NCBI GenBank assembly: GCA_016710585.1
Contig: JADJVN010000034.1
Span: 1-30,000 of the forward strand
DNA from: Saprospiraceae bacterium
GTDB lineage: Bacteria; Bacteroidota; Bacteroidia; Chitinophagales; Saprospiraceae
Length of the DNA: 30,000 nucleotides
Reading direction: 5' to 3'
Shown here: one piece after another, positions 28,402 to 30,000 of the stretch
Layout of the letters: every line of letters starts with the position of its first letter
Numbering within the stretch: the first letter of the stretch is position 1
Translations under genes and position numbers: made by a program
Notes under the pieces: model-generated
What the model was told of the DNA's origin: nothing
Seen by the model: only the letters and a program-made list of their open reading frames with translations
The model's database searches: none

Positions 28402-30000
28402 ATGGACGACGAAAAGAATCTTGAAAATCAGGAAGTTATAAAAACTTCCAATGTGTCAGCTCCCTCAGAAGAGGTAGTGAGTATCAATGAAGAAACCCCA
28501 GTGGTTTCAGCTCCCTCAGTAGAGGTTTCAGAGCAAACTGAAAAAAAACCAGTAGTTGAAGTAAAGAAAACTGCTCACGATGATTTCGATTGGAGTCAAG
28601 GCAAAAGGCATTCAGCATACTATTCTGAAGAAGATAGAAAAACTTTATCAGAGAAGTATGAAGCTGCCATGAACACCATTAATAGCAACGAAGTTGTTCA
28701 AGCGATGGTTACGGCCATTCACAACGGCGATGTTGTATTGGATATCAATTACAAATCGGATGGTTTACTGGCATTGTCAGAATTCAGAGACATGCCAGAC
28801 CTAAAAATCGGTGACTGGGTTGATGTATATATTGAAACACAAGAAGATGCCAAAGGTGACCTCGTATTAAGCAGAAGAAAAGCCAAATTGTTAAAAGCAT
28901 GGCAGAAAATTGTCGATTCATTTACCAACGGTACCATAATTACTGGAGTTGTGGTAAGCAAAACCAAAGGTGGTCTAATTGTAGATTCAGATGGTCTTGA
29001 AACATTCTTGCCAGGTTCACAAATCGATATCAAACCTATTATAGATTACGATCAATATGTAGGCAAAACAATGGAATTCAAGGTTGTTAAGATTAACGAA
29101 GCCATTAAAAATGCTGTTGTATCTCATAAGGCATTGATAGAAAGTGATCTTGCTGGACAAAGAGATCAGATTATTGCAGGTCTTGAAAAAGGTCAAGTCC
29201 TAGAAGGTATCGTTAAAAACATTACCGATTTTGGTGCATTTATGGATCTTGGAGGCGTAGATGGTCTACTATATATCACTGATATCAGTTGGGGACGTAT
29301 CAACCACCCTGCAGAAGTGTTAGAACTTAACCAGAAGTTGAATGTAGTAGTATTAGAATTTGATGAAACAAAAAACGTATTTCATTGGGACTAAAACAAC
29401 TACAACCACACCCTTAGGATGTTTTGGCAGTTGATATCCAAGAAGGATCAGTAGTAAAAGGCAAAATTGTCAATATCGAAGATTACGGAGCTTTCCTTGA
29501 AATCCAACCAGGTGTTGAAGGTCTTATTCGTTTCAGAAATATCTTGGAGCAACCAACCAGTGAATGCAAGAGAATTCTTTAGATTGGGTCAAGAGTTTGA
29601 ATCTAAAGTTGTTACAATAGATAGAGATGACAGAAAAATGTCACTTTCATTAAAGCAACTTACAGAAGATCCTTGGGAAGATATCGATTCAAGATTCCCA
29701 TTGAACAGCAAACATTCTGGCGAAGTTAAAAACCTTACTCCTTATGGCGTCTTTGTTGAATTGACAGACGGAATCGGAGGTATGGTACATATTTCAGACT
29801 TGAGCTGGACTAAGCGTTATGCACATCCATCAGAGTTTACCAAAGTAGGAGCCAATATCGACGTAGTTATTCTTGAAATTGACAAAGAGAATAGAAAGTT
29901 GGCATTGGGTCACAAGCAAATAGAAGAAAACCCTTGGGATACTTTCGAAAACGTATTCCCAGTTGGTTCTTACCACGAGGCTACTATTTTAAGAAAAGAC
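28402..30000 (+). CDS. rpsA: 30S ribosomal protein S1 (cut by right edge; two frame breaks and one stop codon)
   Basis: S1 holds mRNA on the small subunit. After an acidic, Val/Pro/Glu-rich extension (about residues 1-85) come S1 domains: EVVQAMVTAIHNGDVVLDI, GTIITGVVVSKTKGGLIV, GQVLEGIVKNITDFGAFMDLGG then YITDISWGRINHP, GSVVKGKIVNIEDYGAFLEI, SGEVKNLTPYGVFVEL then VHISDLSWTKRYAHP, and a sixth starting at PVGSYHEATI. Breaks: one A missing from the A-run at 29370-29375 (restores ETKKRISLGLKQL); an in-frame TAG at 29415-29417 where the repeat HPWD needs Trp (TGG); and two bases missing near 29509 (restores a VSEISWSNQPVNAREFF reading). S1 is essential, so these are most likely sequence errors. 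Upstream is a good promoter. Confidence 0.93.
28456..28526 (+). repeat. imperfect 20-base direct repeat inside rpsA
   Basis: TCAGCTCCCTCAGAAGAGGT (28456-28475) and the copy at 28507-28526 differ at one position (A/T) and are 51 bases (17 codons) apart in the same frame. They encode SAPSEEV and SAPSVEV in the acidic N-terminal extension, which suggests the extension grew by a short duplication. Confidence 0.7.

Noticed and set aside
28402..29400. Natural truncation of S1 after the third domain
   Set aside because: Conserved S1 domains continue in the corrected frame to the window edge, and S1 is essential.
1..30000. CRISPR arrays, tRNA or rRNA genes, insertion sequences, prophage genes
   Set aside because: No regularly spaced repeats, cloverleaf-like segments, rRNA-like stretches, transposase motifs or terminal inverted repeats were seen on either strand.

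Overview
The window is AT-rich chromosomal DNA from a member of the Bacteroidota, most likely a gliding or T9SS-bearing lineage such as Chitinophagales/Saprospirales/Cytophagales (the order is a guess). The evidence is a ruvA-sprA pair (SprA is the outer-membrane translocon of the type IX secretion system), a secreted protein with a T9SS C-terminal sorting domain, a fused MurF-alanine racemase, an HU / TPR / COX24-like / RNase G cluster, a ribosomal protein S1 with an acidic N-terminal extension, and Bacteroidota-type promoters (TAnnTTTG at -7) in place of sigma-70 consensus promoters. It reads as ordinary core genome. I see no phage, transposon, CRISPR array, rRNA or tRNA.

Layout. 1-732 (-): the N-terminal part of a secreted protein cut by the left edge. 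869-1453 (+): ruvA. 1607-8762 (+): sprA, about 2,385 codons, followed by a terminator hairpin. 8827-9696 (-): a T9SS-sorted secreted protein. 9784-11657 (-): apaG, gmk and yicC in one transcription unit (yicC, gmk, apaG). 11860-15955 (+): HU-like protein, TPR membrane protein, a 31-residue COX24-like ribosomal protein, RNase G and a GT28-like glycosyltransferase. 16058-17933 (+): a small acidic protein, then an ECF sigma factor overlapping a membrane anti-sigma/TPR protein. 17966-19834 (-): htpG. 19918-24226 (-): three envelope-folding genes (a two-parvulin PPIase, a SurA-N-like lipoprotein, a SurA-like PPIase). 24329-28095 (-): murF-alr and purD. 28402-30000 (+): rpsA, cut by the right edge.

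How the genes fit together. SprA exports cargo with sorting domains, and the SurA/parvulin cluster would fold its large barrel and other outer-membrane proteins. MurF-Alr makes and uses D-Ala for peptidoglycan. HU, RNase G, the COX24-like protein, YicC and S1 serve nucleoid, RNA turnover and translation. The ECF pair is a probable envelope-stress switch.

The most striking property of the sequence is that about 25-30 reading-frame breaks fall in highly conserved, mostly essential genes (ruvA, sprA, apaG, surA-like, murF-alr, purD, rpsA). Most are repaired by adding or removing one base in a short homopolymer run. This looks like uncorrected indel error in a long-read or otherwise unpolished assembly, not gene decay. 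I have annotated such genes as single CDSs across the breaks and give each break position.
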